64,000 nucleotides of DNA, from positions 930,001 to 994,000 of the forward strand of contig NZ_CP181447.1 in NCBI RefSeq assembly GCF_048001765.1, in the 5' to 3' direction. The translations under genes were made by a program, and so were the position numbers. The DNA comes from Bombiscardovia asteroides_K (GTDB lineage Bacteria > Actinomycetota > Actinomycetes > Actinomycetales > Bifidobacteriaceae). The notes under the pieces are model-generated. The model was given only the letters and a program-made list of their open reading frames with translations. It was not told where the DNA came from and searched no databases. This document shows positions 56,273-63,773 of this stretch, piece by piece (within the stretch, counting starts at the first letter, position 1; each line of letters starts with the position of its first letter).

Positions 56273-57545
56273 CATTTAAATCAGTTGAGTCAACATTGTT
56301 GTATAGGATATGCCCCGAATCCGGCCTATAAAAAGCCTCCAATAGGGAAAGCAGCGTAGTTTTACCTGAACCCGACGAGCCCACGATGACGGTTCTTTGG
56401 TGTGGGACTGCGCTAAAACTAATGTTCTGCAGAGTGGTATTTCGTTCATCATCTTTGTCCGCTGTATTGTAAGAAAAGCATACATCTTTGAACTCCAGCG
56501 TAATGTTGGCTGTATCAAACGAGGAATGCCCATCTGGGGAAAGCATATTGCTCGAACTTACGGTTTCGCTTTTATCGCGCAAAGATTCAATGTCTTCTAT
56601 TCTCCTGAGTGGTCCTAAAGCTTTGAAAGCCGTGGTTATAGATGAGGAAAAGGAGCTTAGCGAAGAAACAACCATAGTCAAATACATTGAAAAGGAGATG
56701 AAATTAGAAATATCAAGATCCCCTTTCGCTATTTCCGCGCCGCCAAAGGAAAAAACGATTAGTAAGGTCAGCTGTATGGCGCAGTTCACAATGGACCGAA
56801 TGATTGTTTCCTTGTTGGCCACTTTTACTGTTGCCCGATACACTTCTTCTGCGGTACCGACTACTCTTTTCGTTTCAGGCACTGTTGCCATAAAGGCCTT
56901 AATTGTGCGAATTCCAGCTAATGATCGCAGTATGGCATTAGACAGTCTTGCTGTCTTAGCTTGTACCAGTTCGGTATAGGCCTGCAGACGAGAAGAAGCA
57001 GCAATCATCAACAGAATGGATGTGCACGAAGTTATAAGTGCCACGGCAAAGAGTCTGGTATCAATGAACAGCATAGCGACAGCTGATCCGCAAGCTGTTA
57101 ACAGATTCGCGGCCACTTTAAAGAAGTCTGATGACAGGGCTGAGCGTAACTCATTAGTATCTGAGATGACAGTTGAGACATAGTCACCCGACTCCCTCTT
57201 ATCATACTCTTGTACCGGCAGGCCGAGGATACAGGTAATGAGATTGCTACGTTTATCGAAAACTATTTTCGCCGCAAGGCGGTTTGCCATATTGGATCCC
57301 AAACCATCCAGGACGATGCCTGCTACAAACAAAAGCGCCAAGACTGCAATTGGTCTCACCAACTTCTGACTCTGTTCTATGGCGTGTAGAAGATAATTGA
57401 CACACAGAGGTTGTAGTAACGCCAGACCTGAAGACACTATACCCACAGACATCACAACAACAGTGATAGCTGTGTGCGGTTTCAATAGTCTGAATACATT
57501 AAAAATTGTGGTTTTTTGACGTTGCTGAGTTTGCATAGTTGACAT
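56187..57545 (-). pseudogene. ABC exporter (TMD-NBD), truncated by IS
   Basis: Multidrug/peptide-type exporter half-transporter. From ATG 57545 it has five to six membrane segments (about residues 25-290) with the coupling region LPVQEYDKRESGDYVSTVISDTNEL, then the start of the ATPase with Walker A VGSSGSGKTTLLSLL. About 20 residues later IS copy 2 begins (56272); the Q-loop, signature and Walker B are missing, and the frame runs on into the IS to 56187. The rest of the domain is not elsewhere in the window. Last gene of the lanthipeptide-type operon; overlaps no neighbour, eight bases after the permease gene. Confidence 0.85.
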
Positions 57546-57553
57546 GATTTCCG

Positions 57554-58999
57554 CTATTCGCCTATGGCTGTTTGGACGGTTTCAATTGCCGATCGCTTCA
57601 AACTAGAACGTGCAGAGAAAAATGTGGAAAGTGTTCCCGCGGCGATAATGGGCACAGCAAGGATAATGAAGAACTTCCAGGGGAAGACCACTACAAAGAG
57701 ATTCTTGGAAAGAGGGAGGAATGTCACAGCGGTGAAAACTCCGACGAGCAAGGTGGCCCCCGCAGAGATAAGGATACCGGTGGTCACGAGGATGAAACCA
57801 TCCAAGGCCGATATGGCAAGTAGCTGTCCGGGCACAGCGCCCGCGATGGAGATAAGGGCCAGATCAAGGTTGCGTTCCTTGGCAGAGATGGCGAAACTGG
57901 CGACCGCACCGATTACAGCAATGAGCAAGGCCGACCACAGGCTGGACATAAGCTCTATCGGTGTGGCTGATCCCATGTCTTTCAACTGGGGAAAGCCACT
58001 TATGGCAGCAGTACTGGTTTGACCTGTGATTAACAATCCACCGAGCAGGAACAGGCAAGCAGTCAGTGAGATGATGGTGGAGCCGAATGCCTTCCCGCGA
58101 CTTCTCACAATGGCTTGTGCCCGTGCGATCTTCCAGACATCGGATTGCACAGGAACCAGATTCGTCCATGTTTTGGTGGCCCATTGGATGATGGGTCCTC
58201 CAGAATAGGCCAGAGCGACCAGAAACAGCAGTATCGCGATGATCGGGCCTAATGACATGGGTTGCATGATGATGCCCAATTGGGTCTTACTCAGAGTTTT
58301 GGGGTCGTTCAACACCAGGATGACGGCAGCGACAGCCGGTGCCAGCAGGGCGATGAAACCACCGATAATAAGGAATCTCCTCAGACCGCGCCCAGCTCTC
58401 GTGACGTGGACTTCCTCAGTTCCTGAACCTCTCAGCAGCTCAACCGGAAGCACTTTCCTCAAAGCACGCAGAGTAAAGAGAGCACCCAACAAAGCCACAA
58501 TGAAACCGACTGCAAGCCCCCTCAAAGCAAAGTCTAAGAAACCCTGCCAAGTAAAAGTGATAAGCGGCGGTAACAGCACGGCCTCCAACTGGAACTTTAG
58601 AATCCGTGGGGCAAGAATTGGCGCCAGCGCCATACCAACGATGGAGGAGATCAGAGTCAGCACGAACACCTGCACCATGGTGAGGGTCAGCACCTGCCTA
58701 GGTGTGGCACCAAGCAGGGACAACAATGCAAGTCCCTTCCGCCGCTGCCTTATGGAAGCCTGAATCGTCACCATAATGACCAGGCAACCCAGGACCATTG
58801 CTATCTGGTAGACCGAGTCCACGTTAGTGCTGAGATGGTGAGATACCACACCCACTTCCCCCGGGGAATCATGTTTGAGATCATTGATTCCCTTGCATAC
58901 ACTCATGGCGCACAGAATCGTCTGCGTGACCACAAGCACAAGAAACACACCGGCCCAGATTCCTCTATTGGCTTTCAGATCATTCAACGCCCACTTCAT
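57554..58999 (-). CDS. FtsX-type ABC transporter permease
   Basis: The 481-residue product has an N-terminal membrane segment, an extracellular stretch, and two FtsX-like blocks of membrane segments (about residues 65-180 and 345-470) with QASIRQRRKGLALLSLLGATPRQVL and AKERNLDLALISIAGAVPGQLLAI. This is the MacB/BceB-like layout used for peptide export, resistance or lipid transfer. The gene follows the ATPase on the same strand, so they form one transporter, plausibly self-protection or export for a lanthipeptide. Confidence 0.85.
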   Translation of the reverse strand: MKWALNDLKANRGIWAGVFLVLVVTQTILCAMSVCKGINDLKHDSPGEVGVVSHHLSTNVDSVYQIAMVLGCLVIMVTIQASIRQRRKGLALLSLLGATPRQVLTLTMVQVFVLTLISSIVGMALAPILAPRILKFQLEAVLLPPLITFTWQGFLDFALRGLAVGFIVALLGALFTLRALRKVLPVELLRGSGTEEVHVTRAGRGLRRFLIIGGFIALLAPAVAAVILVLNDPKTLSKTQLGIIMQPMSLGPIIAILLFLVALAYSGGPIIQWATKTWTNLVPVQSDVWKIARAQAIVRSRGKAFGSTIISLTACLFLLGGLLITGQTSTAAISGFPQLKDMGSATPIELMSSLWSALLIAVIGAVASFAISAKERNLDLALISIAGAVPGQLLAISALDGFILVTTGILISAGATLLVGVFTAVTFLPLSKNLFVVVFPWKFFIILAVPIIAAGTLSTFFSARSSLKRSAIETVQTAIGE

Positions 59000-59046
59000 G
59001 ACTTACACCTTTCACGCCGCATCGCCATACAGAATCAGGGCAATAA

Positions 59047-59760
59047 CTACGCTTGCTCTTCCACATTCCCTGATGCGACAAATCCGCCATCACTCATGGT
59101 GTATACGACGTCGCATTGCCGGGCCAGGCGGAGATCGTGTGTGACCACGACCACGCATTTACCGGGTCGATGGGAGAAGTCCCGCAACTGCGAGAAAACC
59201 AACTGTCCGGACTTCTGGTCAAGAGCACCTGTCGGCTCATCGGCGAACACAACATCGGGATCCGCGACCAAGGTGCGAATCAAGGATACCCGCTGCTGCT
59301 CACCACCTGAGAGCGAACTAGCTGCGTCATTGTCGTGCCCGCTCAAGTGGAACTTATCCATGAGGGCATCGATGCTTCCTTGATCGACCTTGCGATGGCT
59401 GAGAGTCAAGGGGAGCAGGATATTGTCACGAACGGTCATGGACGGGACAAGATTGTAGGACTGAAACACAAACCCGATATGCGATCTGCGAAACAAAGCC
59501 AAGTTACGCTGGTTCTTCTTAGTTAGTTCCTCACCCAGCACCCACACATTTCCTTGAGATGGCTGTTCAAGACCAGAAAGGCAATATAGCAAGGTGCTCT
59601 TACCACATCCAGAGGGCCCTGTAATTGCGGTCATGGCACCACCAGCAGCAACAAAAGAAAGATCATTGAACACCACAGTGGGAGTCCCGTCACCCGAGAC
59701 GAAATTCTTACTTAGCTGTTCAGCTACTACCACACCATCACGCATAATATTAACCTTCAT
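59047..59760 (-). CDS. ABC transporter ATP-binding protein (MacB/LolD type)
   Basis: The 237-residue ATPase has Walker A TGPSGCGKSTLLY, Q-loop FVFQSYNLVPSMT, signature LSGGEQQRVSLIRTL, Walker B DVVFADEPTGALD and the switch His in VVTHD. It powers the FtsX permease encoded next. ATG 59760 overlaps the stop of the lanthionine-synthetase fragment; ATG 59745 with AAGG eight bases before it is the better ribosome site. Confidence 0.92.
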   Translation of the reverse strand: MKVNIMRDGVVVAEQLSKNFVSGDGTPTVVFNDLSFVAAGGAMTAITGPSGCGKSTLLYCLSGLEQPSQGNVWVLGEELTKKNQRNLALFRRSHIGFVFQSYNLVPSMTVRDNILLPLTLSHRKVDQGSIDALMDKFHLSGHDNDAASSLSGGEQQRVSLIRTLVADPDVVFADEPTGALDQKSGQLVFSQLRDFSHRPGKCVVVVTHDLRLARQCDVVYTMSDGGFVASGNVEEQA

Positions 59761-60347
59761 GGTACTGAGATCAGAGTATCGCCAGACCTCATGCGATTAT
59801 AAAGCCCCACGACAACGAGTACTGAATCGGACATTTCTATTGAAACAAACGCCCCATATCTGAAAAAGATAGGTCCGTTATTGTACCTTAAATCACTGAG
59901 GATATAAGGTCCTGGTTCACCGCCTATTGCTTCCTCTAGTTTGAGGGTTAATCTTTCAAGATGCTCATCAGAAAAGGGATATATGGTTATGAATTTTCCA
60001 CTAGAGCTGCGTCCTGCATATTTGGTATTGGAGGATCGGTACTGTTGTTTATCCCTGAGATATTTGAACATAACATGCTCTGAAATACAGATTTTAGAAA
60101 CTTTTTCTAAAACTGATTGTGCATTGTCAAGGGAAGCCGTCACATGAATTTTCCATCCGTGGGTCCTCATTATGCAAGCAGTCGGCTGCATATATGTCCA
60201 TACTACGGATTTATTTGAAGCCCATCCTATCGGACAGTCAGGTTCAGGATCCCATGACTCTTCGGCATGTGCCATGAGACTACGGCTATCGACAAAGAAA
60301 GGAGATCCTGGGTGCGTCGCCCGCATGTATACAGCTTCCCCAATCAT
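59757..60347 (-). CDS. Truncated class III lanthipeptide synthetase (LanKC), N-terminal lyase-like domain only
   Basis: The 196-residue product matches the N-terminal domain of RamC/LabKC-type synthetases: an FF/Y-D/S start, a Trp-rich step, then GWKIHVTASLDNAQSVLE, KYAGRSSSGKFITIYP and GEPGPYILSDLRYNNGPIFF with RYGAF. Full LanKC proteins have about 850-900 residues, with a kinase and a cyclase domain. Here the frame stops just where the kinase would begin, and the next gene starts. So it cannot phosphorylate Ser/Thr by itself: either a deletion remnant or a split lyase subunit. ATG 60347 has GGGAG upstream and ATGA overlap with a small frame. Confidence 0.85.
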   Translation of the reverse strand: MIGEAVYMRATHPGSPFFVDSRSLMAHAEESWDPEPDCPIGWASNKSVVWTYMQPTACIMRTHGWKIHVTASLDNAQSVLEKVSKICISEHVMFKYLRDKQQYRSSNTKYAGRSSSGKFITIYPFSDEHLERLTLKLEEAIGGEPGPYILSDLRYNNGPIFFRYGAFVSIEMSDSVLVVVGLYNRMRSGDTLISVP

Positions 60348-60454
60348 TGCGTCTCCCATCGTTGCGGACTATGCTTTGTAGTAATATTATCAGAACCCGG
60401 TTCAGTGTCAACTTCTGTTTTAACTCGCTTCTTGAATATTAATAACTTGCTCAT
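60344..60454 (-). other. Small open frame coupled to the LanKC fragment
   Basis: 36 codons starting MSKLLIFKKRVK, with ATGA overlap to the LanKC start at 60347. The product is charged and has no Cys, so it is not an obvious lanthipeptide precursor. The ribosome site is poor, and a near-consensus promoter lies inside the frame, so it may be chance. Confidence 0.25.
60384..60411 (-). promoter_or_regulatory. Near-consensus promoter of the lanKC-ABC operon
   Basis: On the minus strand TTGACA (60406-60411), a 16-base spacer and TAATAT (60384-60389). Transcription would start near 60377, about 30 bases before the LanKC start. Confidence 0.75.
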
Positions 60455-60525
60455 TGCCTTTGATAGCTAAGTACCCATACGTCGCCTTTTAAGATGGCAA
60501 CTTTCCTTTGAGTAGAGATGGACCT

Positions 60526-60691
60526 TCAATTGCTGCATCCAATGATGTCAAGACACCAAGCCGTTTGCATAGCAAACTTTTCCCAGCGTCTATACTTACC
60601 TGATCCTCCCCCGTGGCTTCCATTCTGAATGATATTAACGACTGCGTCTGCACCGATTTCCTGGAGCAGTGACACCCACTTCAGAGATTCT
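60526..60691 (-). pseudogene. C-terminal fragment of an unidentified gene cut by IS copy 3
   Basis: An open frame runs out of the IS border for 54 codons to TGA. It has a helical part (ESLKWVSLLQEIGADAVVN) and a Gly/His/Cys-containing end (NGSHGGG; WCLDIIGCSN). I do not recognise it; it lies upstream of the LanKC promoter on the same strand. Confidence 0.35.
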
Positions 60692-62047
60692 GGGCTATAG
60701 GAACTAAACGCGTTGTTTATGTTGGGGGTTTGGCCTTGTGGCTGTAAGCGTGTTGGGTGGTTGTTAATAGGTCGGGTTGTTAATAGGGGTCTTGCAGGGG
60801 TGCCCGTTCCTGTTCGATTGGGGAATGAGAACCAGATCGAAGAGGGCCAGGCATTGCCCCATATGCCATGGGCGGATGCGCAAGCATGGGCGCAACAGAT
60901 CAGGCACGCAGCGCTGGATGTGTCCGTCCTGCTCGATCACGTCCACCGCGCGCAGGCAGGACCGGGCCCGCGCCGCGCAGTTGAGGGAGTTCCCGGACCG
61001 GCCGCTGACGGGCAGGACCCGGGAACAGATGGGGCCATGGGCGCCAGGGCCTGGCGTAAACGGGTCGGCTGGTGCTGGAACATCAAGCCGGCAATCACAC
61101 CGGACGGGGTGGTCCATCACACGCTCATGGCCGACGGCACGTATATGGCACACGGCTGGTGCCTCCTGATAGCGATCGACGGGCAGACGGGCCAGGTCAT
61201 CGACTGGCAGTGGTGCCATCAGGAGAACACGGCGGCCTACACGGCCCTGTCCTCCCGCATCCCCGGGCCCGACGTGCTCATCACCGACGGCCTTCGCGGC
61301 GTGCAGAAAGCCTGCCATGCCTGCTGGCCGGGCACGCGCATCCGACGCTGCCTGGTGCACGTGCAACGCACCACCAAAACCGACCCGACACTCAAACCAC
61401 GACTTCAGGCCGGCAAGGAACTCAAGCGACTCTCCGACCAGCCCACCCGGGTCCATACCATCGAGGAAGCGGTGCGTTGGGGTGAGGCCTTGAACGCCTG
61501 GCACGAAAGATGGAAAACCCTCATCGACGAACGCACCATGGCCAAGGACGACCCAGCCAACCCCAAAGCCAGCCACCAATCCTGGTGGTGGACCCACCAG
61601 GAACTCCGCCGCTGCTACCGCAGGCCCGAACACCTCTTCCAAGACAGGCAGCTCTTCGCCTTCCCGGAACCCGAACCCACCGCCGGCGGGCCAGTGGAAC
61701 GCACCACCAACCGGCTGGAAGGAGGAGTCGACTCACCCATCAAACGCACCCTCCTGCAACACCACGGCCCACCCGAGAGCCACATGAGACGCGCCTGCGA
61801 ACGGCACTGCTACATGAAAACCGACAACCCCGACCCCGCCAGCCTGATCAGGGACGAACACCACCAGCCACAACCAGCACCCAAACGGGAAACCAGACAG
61901 GAACAGGACGAGCCCGAACACTACGGCACCGCCATCAACTGGAACGAGTTCCACACACCAGTCAGATACCCCAACACCACACTCTGACCAACACACAACC
62001 AAACCCACACACAGAACCTAAAACAACGCGTTTAGTTCCTATAGGCC
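60692..62047 (+). mobile_element. IS1249-like element, copy 3 (frameshifted)
   Basis: 1356 bp, same ends and direction, four G at 61031-61034. It differs from copy 2 by only a few substitutions, so copies 2 and 3 are sisters. Its right border abuts the second TGTGAAGA and the integrase tail. Confidence 0.9.
60825..61987 (+). pseudogene. IS1249-family transposase, frameshifted (copy 3)
   Basis: Same one-base loss in the G run as copy 2, here at 61031-61034. The zinc ribbon and catalytic parts are in different frames. Small changes such as Trp for Arg and Pro for Leu (LEPEP to PEPEP) are unique to this copy. Confidence 0.85.
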
Positions 62048-62173
62048 TGTGAAGACCCTCCAGGCCGTCCTGGGCCACGCCTCTGCTACCGAGACCCTGG
62101 CACTTACGCTGATCTGTGGCCGAATCGCACCGGTGAAGTGGCAGTAGTTATCGGAAAGGAGATCCGAATTTGA
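62048..62173 (+). pseudogene. int: Tyrosine integrase, 3' tail
   Basis: Continuation of the gene at 47314-48465 after the composite insertion. It reads VKTLQAVLGHASATETLAL, which holds the His/Gly box of tyrosine recombinases, then loses frame. One added base near 62100 would restore LDTYADLWPNRTGEVAVVIG, which holds the catalytic Tyr. As written the frame ends at TAG 62145-62147 without that Tyr. Confidence 0.88.
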
Positions 62174-62498
62174 CAATGGAAGTTTGCCCATAGCTGCGAC
62201 CATGCTGGACGGCAATCAGGCTCTTGGAGCTTCAAAATAACGAGACGGTGCTTCTGCTCAAAAATGTGCCCAAGCACTGTCTTCTGTGAATTTGTTAATA
62301 CCTCAGACTTTTGCAATAACTATGCAATAATGCGCAATTCTTTGACGTTTTACGCCTATTCGTAAATAACAATGGAAAGCTATAGGAGCGCATCCCAGGT
62401 GCTGGTCCAACGTGGGACAGGGGCATCCGAGCATACCTGCGTCATCGCTGACGCATGCGGGAGTTTTTTATGACTGTGGTCGTTATTAATTGGCTCAC
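62174..62498. other. Non-coding region between integrase tail and lipoprotein gene
   Basis: No protein gene seen in 325 bases. It holds a possible small RNA at 62375-62472 with its own promoter and terminator, described separately. Confidence 0.4.
62375..62472 (+). ncRNA. Candidate small RNA with promoter and terminator
   Basis: TTGACG (62342-62347) and TAAATA (62363-62368, 15-base spacer) could start a transcript near 62375. It has internal pairing TCCCA/TGGGA and a terminal hairpin TGCGTCA (62438-62444)/TGACGCA (62449-62455) followed by GCGGGAGTTTTTT. No ribosome site or open frame. No known RNA family recognised; the call rests on layout alone. Confidence 0.3.
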
Positions 62499-63005
62499 TC
62501 ATTCTTTGATGTAACCCCCTTCGACGATTGATTTGACTGTTTTATAATCAACTTTCCATGTATCGCCCTCTTTAATAAATCCCAAGTCCATGACGACAGG
62601 AGTAGTCAAGACCGCGGTTCGGCCATCTCTACCTTTCATCACTTTGCCTTCATCGATTCCGTTCGTGATTTTATTGAAATCTTCTGTACGGTTCTTCGTA
62701 AAACGCATAAGGGTCGATCCGGTGGCATACTTAGCTTTCACCGAGGAATCCTCTAAGCACTCATGACTTCCAAGGCTAAGAGCTTTCTGTCCATCACCCA
62801 TATAAATGTTTTTAAAGTATTCCTTGGCAACGCCCTTAATCTGAGAACTCTCTTCTACTGATAAAGATTGGTTACTATGCGATAGTTTTCCAGAGTCCTG
62901 ACCGCACCCGGATAAAATTGAAATACACAGAATAGCAGATAGCAGCGCAGCCAGGAATGCTTCGGCTTTCCTGGACGTTTTGATGCTCATTAATCGAAGA
63001 AGCAT
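62499..63005 (-). CDS. Lipoprotein, possible lanthipeptide immunity protein
   Basis: The 168-residue product has a signal segment AFLAALLSAILCISIL and lipobox LSGC (Cys near residue 34). A Ser-rich linker and a compact domain with DUF4878-like shape follow (YFKNIYMGDGQKALSL, then GDTWKVDYKTV near the end). I do not recognise an exact family. It is the first gene after the two lanthipeptide precursors on the same strand, about 150 bases downstream, without a clear terminator between. LanI-type immunity lipoproteins occupy such positions, so immunity is a reasonable inference. ATG 63005 has AAAGAG seven bases before it. Confidence 0.7.
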   Translation of the reverse strand: MLLRLMSIKTSRKAEAFLAALLSAILCISILSGCGQDSGKLSHSNQSLSVEESSQIKGVAKEYFKNIYMGDGQKALSLGSHECLEDSSVKAKYATGSTLMRFTKNRTEDFNKITNGIDEGKVMKGRDGRTAVLTTPVVMDLGFIKEGDTWKVDYKTVKSIVEGGYIKE

Positions 63006-63156
63006 TGTCGTCTCTTTCACTTATTTTGGTGGTCTCAAAAATAAAAGATCCGGCAGGCAAATAAACTAGGATTCACTCGCACAGGCCTTTCAATTAATGA
63101 TAAAATTCCTTGTTAATTCAATACGAATCCTACTATGAAGGTACTATTCCATTGAA

Positions 63157-63279
63157 TTATCTACACCAAGCAACACTCGGCGTACTGCAGAAGCAGAACG
63201 AGTAAGAGCTCATACCTCTGCCTCGGCTTGCTTTAGATTGAGTCTCAGCGGTTTTTTGTAAACTGAAGACGTAACCCAT
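63157..63279 (-). CDS. Class III (labyrinthopeptin-like) lanthipeptide precursor 1
   Basis: 40-residue peptide. The start is fixed by a perfect AGGAGG nine bases before ATG 63279. The leader (1 to about 22) begins MGYVFSLQK, carrying the class III recognition pattern of two hydrophobics, x, Leu, Gln seen in LabA and RamS leaders. The core from about residue 24 has Ser24-x2-Ser27-x3-Cys31 and Ser32-x2-Ser35-x3-Cys39, the exact labionin motif twice, plus Cys29 and Thr33. It is 13 bases downstream of precursor 2, same strand. A complete LanKC is not in the window; only a lyase fragment lies at 59757-60347. Confidence 0.85.
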   Translation of the reverse strand: MGYVFSLQKTAETQSKASRGRGMSSYSFCFCSTPSVAWCR

Positions 63280-63292
63280 GTTCTTTCACCTC

Positions 63293-63436
63293 CTATTCTA
63301 CTGTTAGTGGCGGCGTTGGAATTTTACAATGCACCAGGCTAAAACTACTGGGGCAAAAGAAGAAGCTGTAGGAACTGTATTTATTGCCCCTTTGATTTTC
63401 TCCAGCCTGCTTCTGCAACGATAAAACAAAACCCAT
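63293..63436 (-). CDS. Class III (labyrinthopeptin-like) lanthipeptide precursor 2
   Basis: 47-residue peptide, paralogue of precursor 1. The leader begins MGFVLSLQKQ with the same class III pattern. The core from about residue 21 has Ser21-x2-Ser24-x3-Cys28 and Ser30-x2-Ser33-x3-Cys37, with the same spacing as labyrinthopeptin A2, then an unusual 10-residue Pro/Thr tail. Only two Cys are present, so no spare Cys for a disulfide. The TAG stop ends within the ribosome site of precursor 1, so translation is probably coupled. Its own ribosome site (AAAGAG) is weaker. Confidence 0.82.
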   Translation of the reverse strand: MGFVLSLQKQAGENQRGNKYSSYSFFFCPSSFSLVHCKIPTPPLTVE

Positions 63437-63773
63437 TTTGACTCTTTAAGATGCACTACATATGAATATGTGGCATTGCAAACAATTCTTAACCATCCAT
63501 AGACTGTGGATTATCGAAGACACCGACTCACCAGCGAATCTATTTTCACAATTTTAAAGAAAAGTGGTTACTGGCGCAACCTACAGACTAAATGAAATTC
63601 CTTTGTTGTTCTGGTAACAGACAGAATTCTAAGCATAACGCGTGCTGCTGAGCCGTTCTATCTTGTGGAGCTTGCGCCATAAGGTATCGCGAGCAGCTCG
63701 CCACTGATCGCTGAAAAAGTAAACACAATACTCCAAGAATCTTCCTGAAAACTTACACACTTATTGCCACAGT
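63437..63773. promoter_or_regulatory. Non-coding region upstream of the lanthipeptide precursors
   Basis: No gene seen in 337 bases. CATATTCATATG (63460-63471), a near-perfect palindrome about 25-35 bases before the precursor 2 start, could be an operator overlapping the promoter. On the + strand the frame is closed by stops until 63722. Confidence 0.4.

Larger units (their letters stand above)
48458..62055. mobile_element. Composite IS-cargo A-IS-cargo B-IS unit with 8-bp target duplication
   Basis: Three IS1249-like copies in the same direction (48466, 54917, 60692) enclose two cargo blocks. TGTGAAGA stands at 48458-48465 and again at 62048-62055, at the outer borders. Removing the unit and one copy of the repeat rejoins the integrase reading GADVKTLQAVLGHAS. 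The inner IS borders (CTGATGCC, CCATCATA, CATTTAAA, GAGATTCT) show no matching duplications. Confidence 0.85.

Noticed and set aside
62379..62387. GCTATAGGA resembling the IS end
   Set aside because: Only nine bases match; no partner end or further IS sequence nearby.
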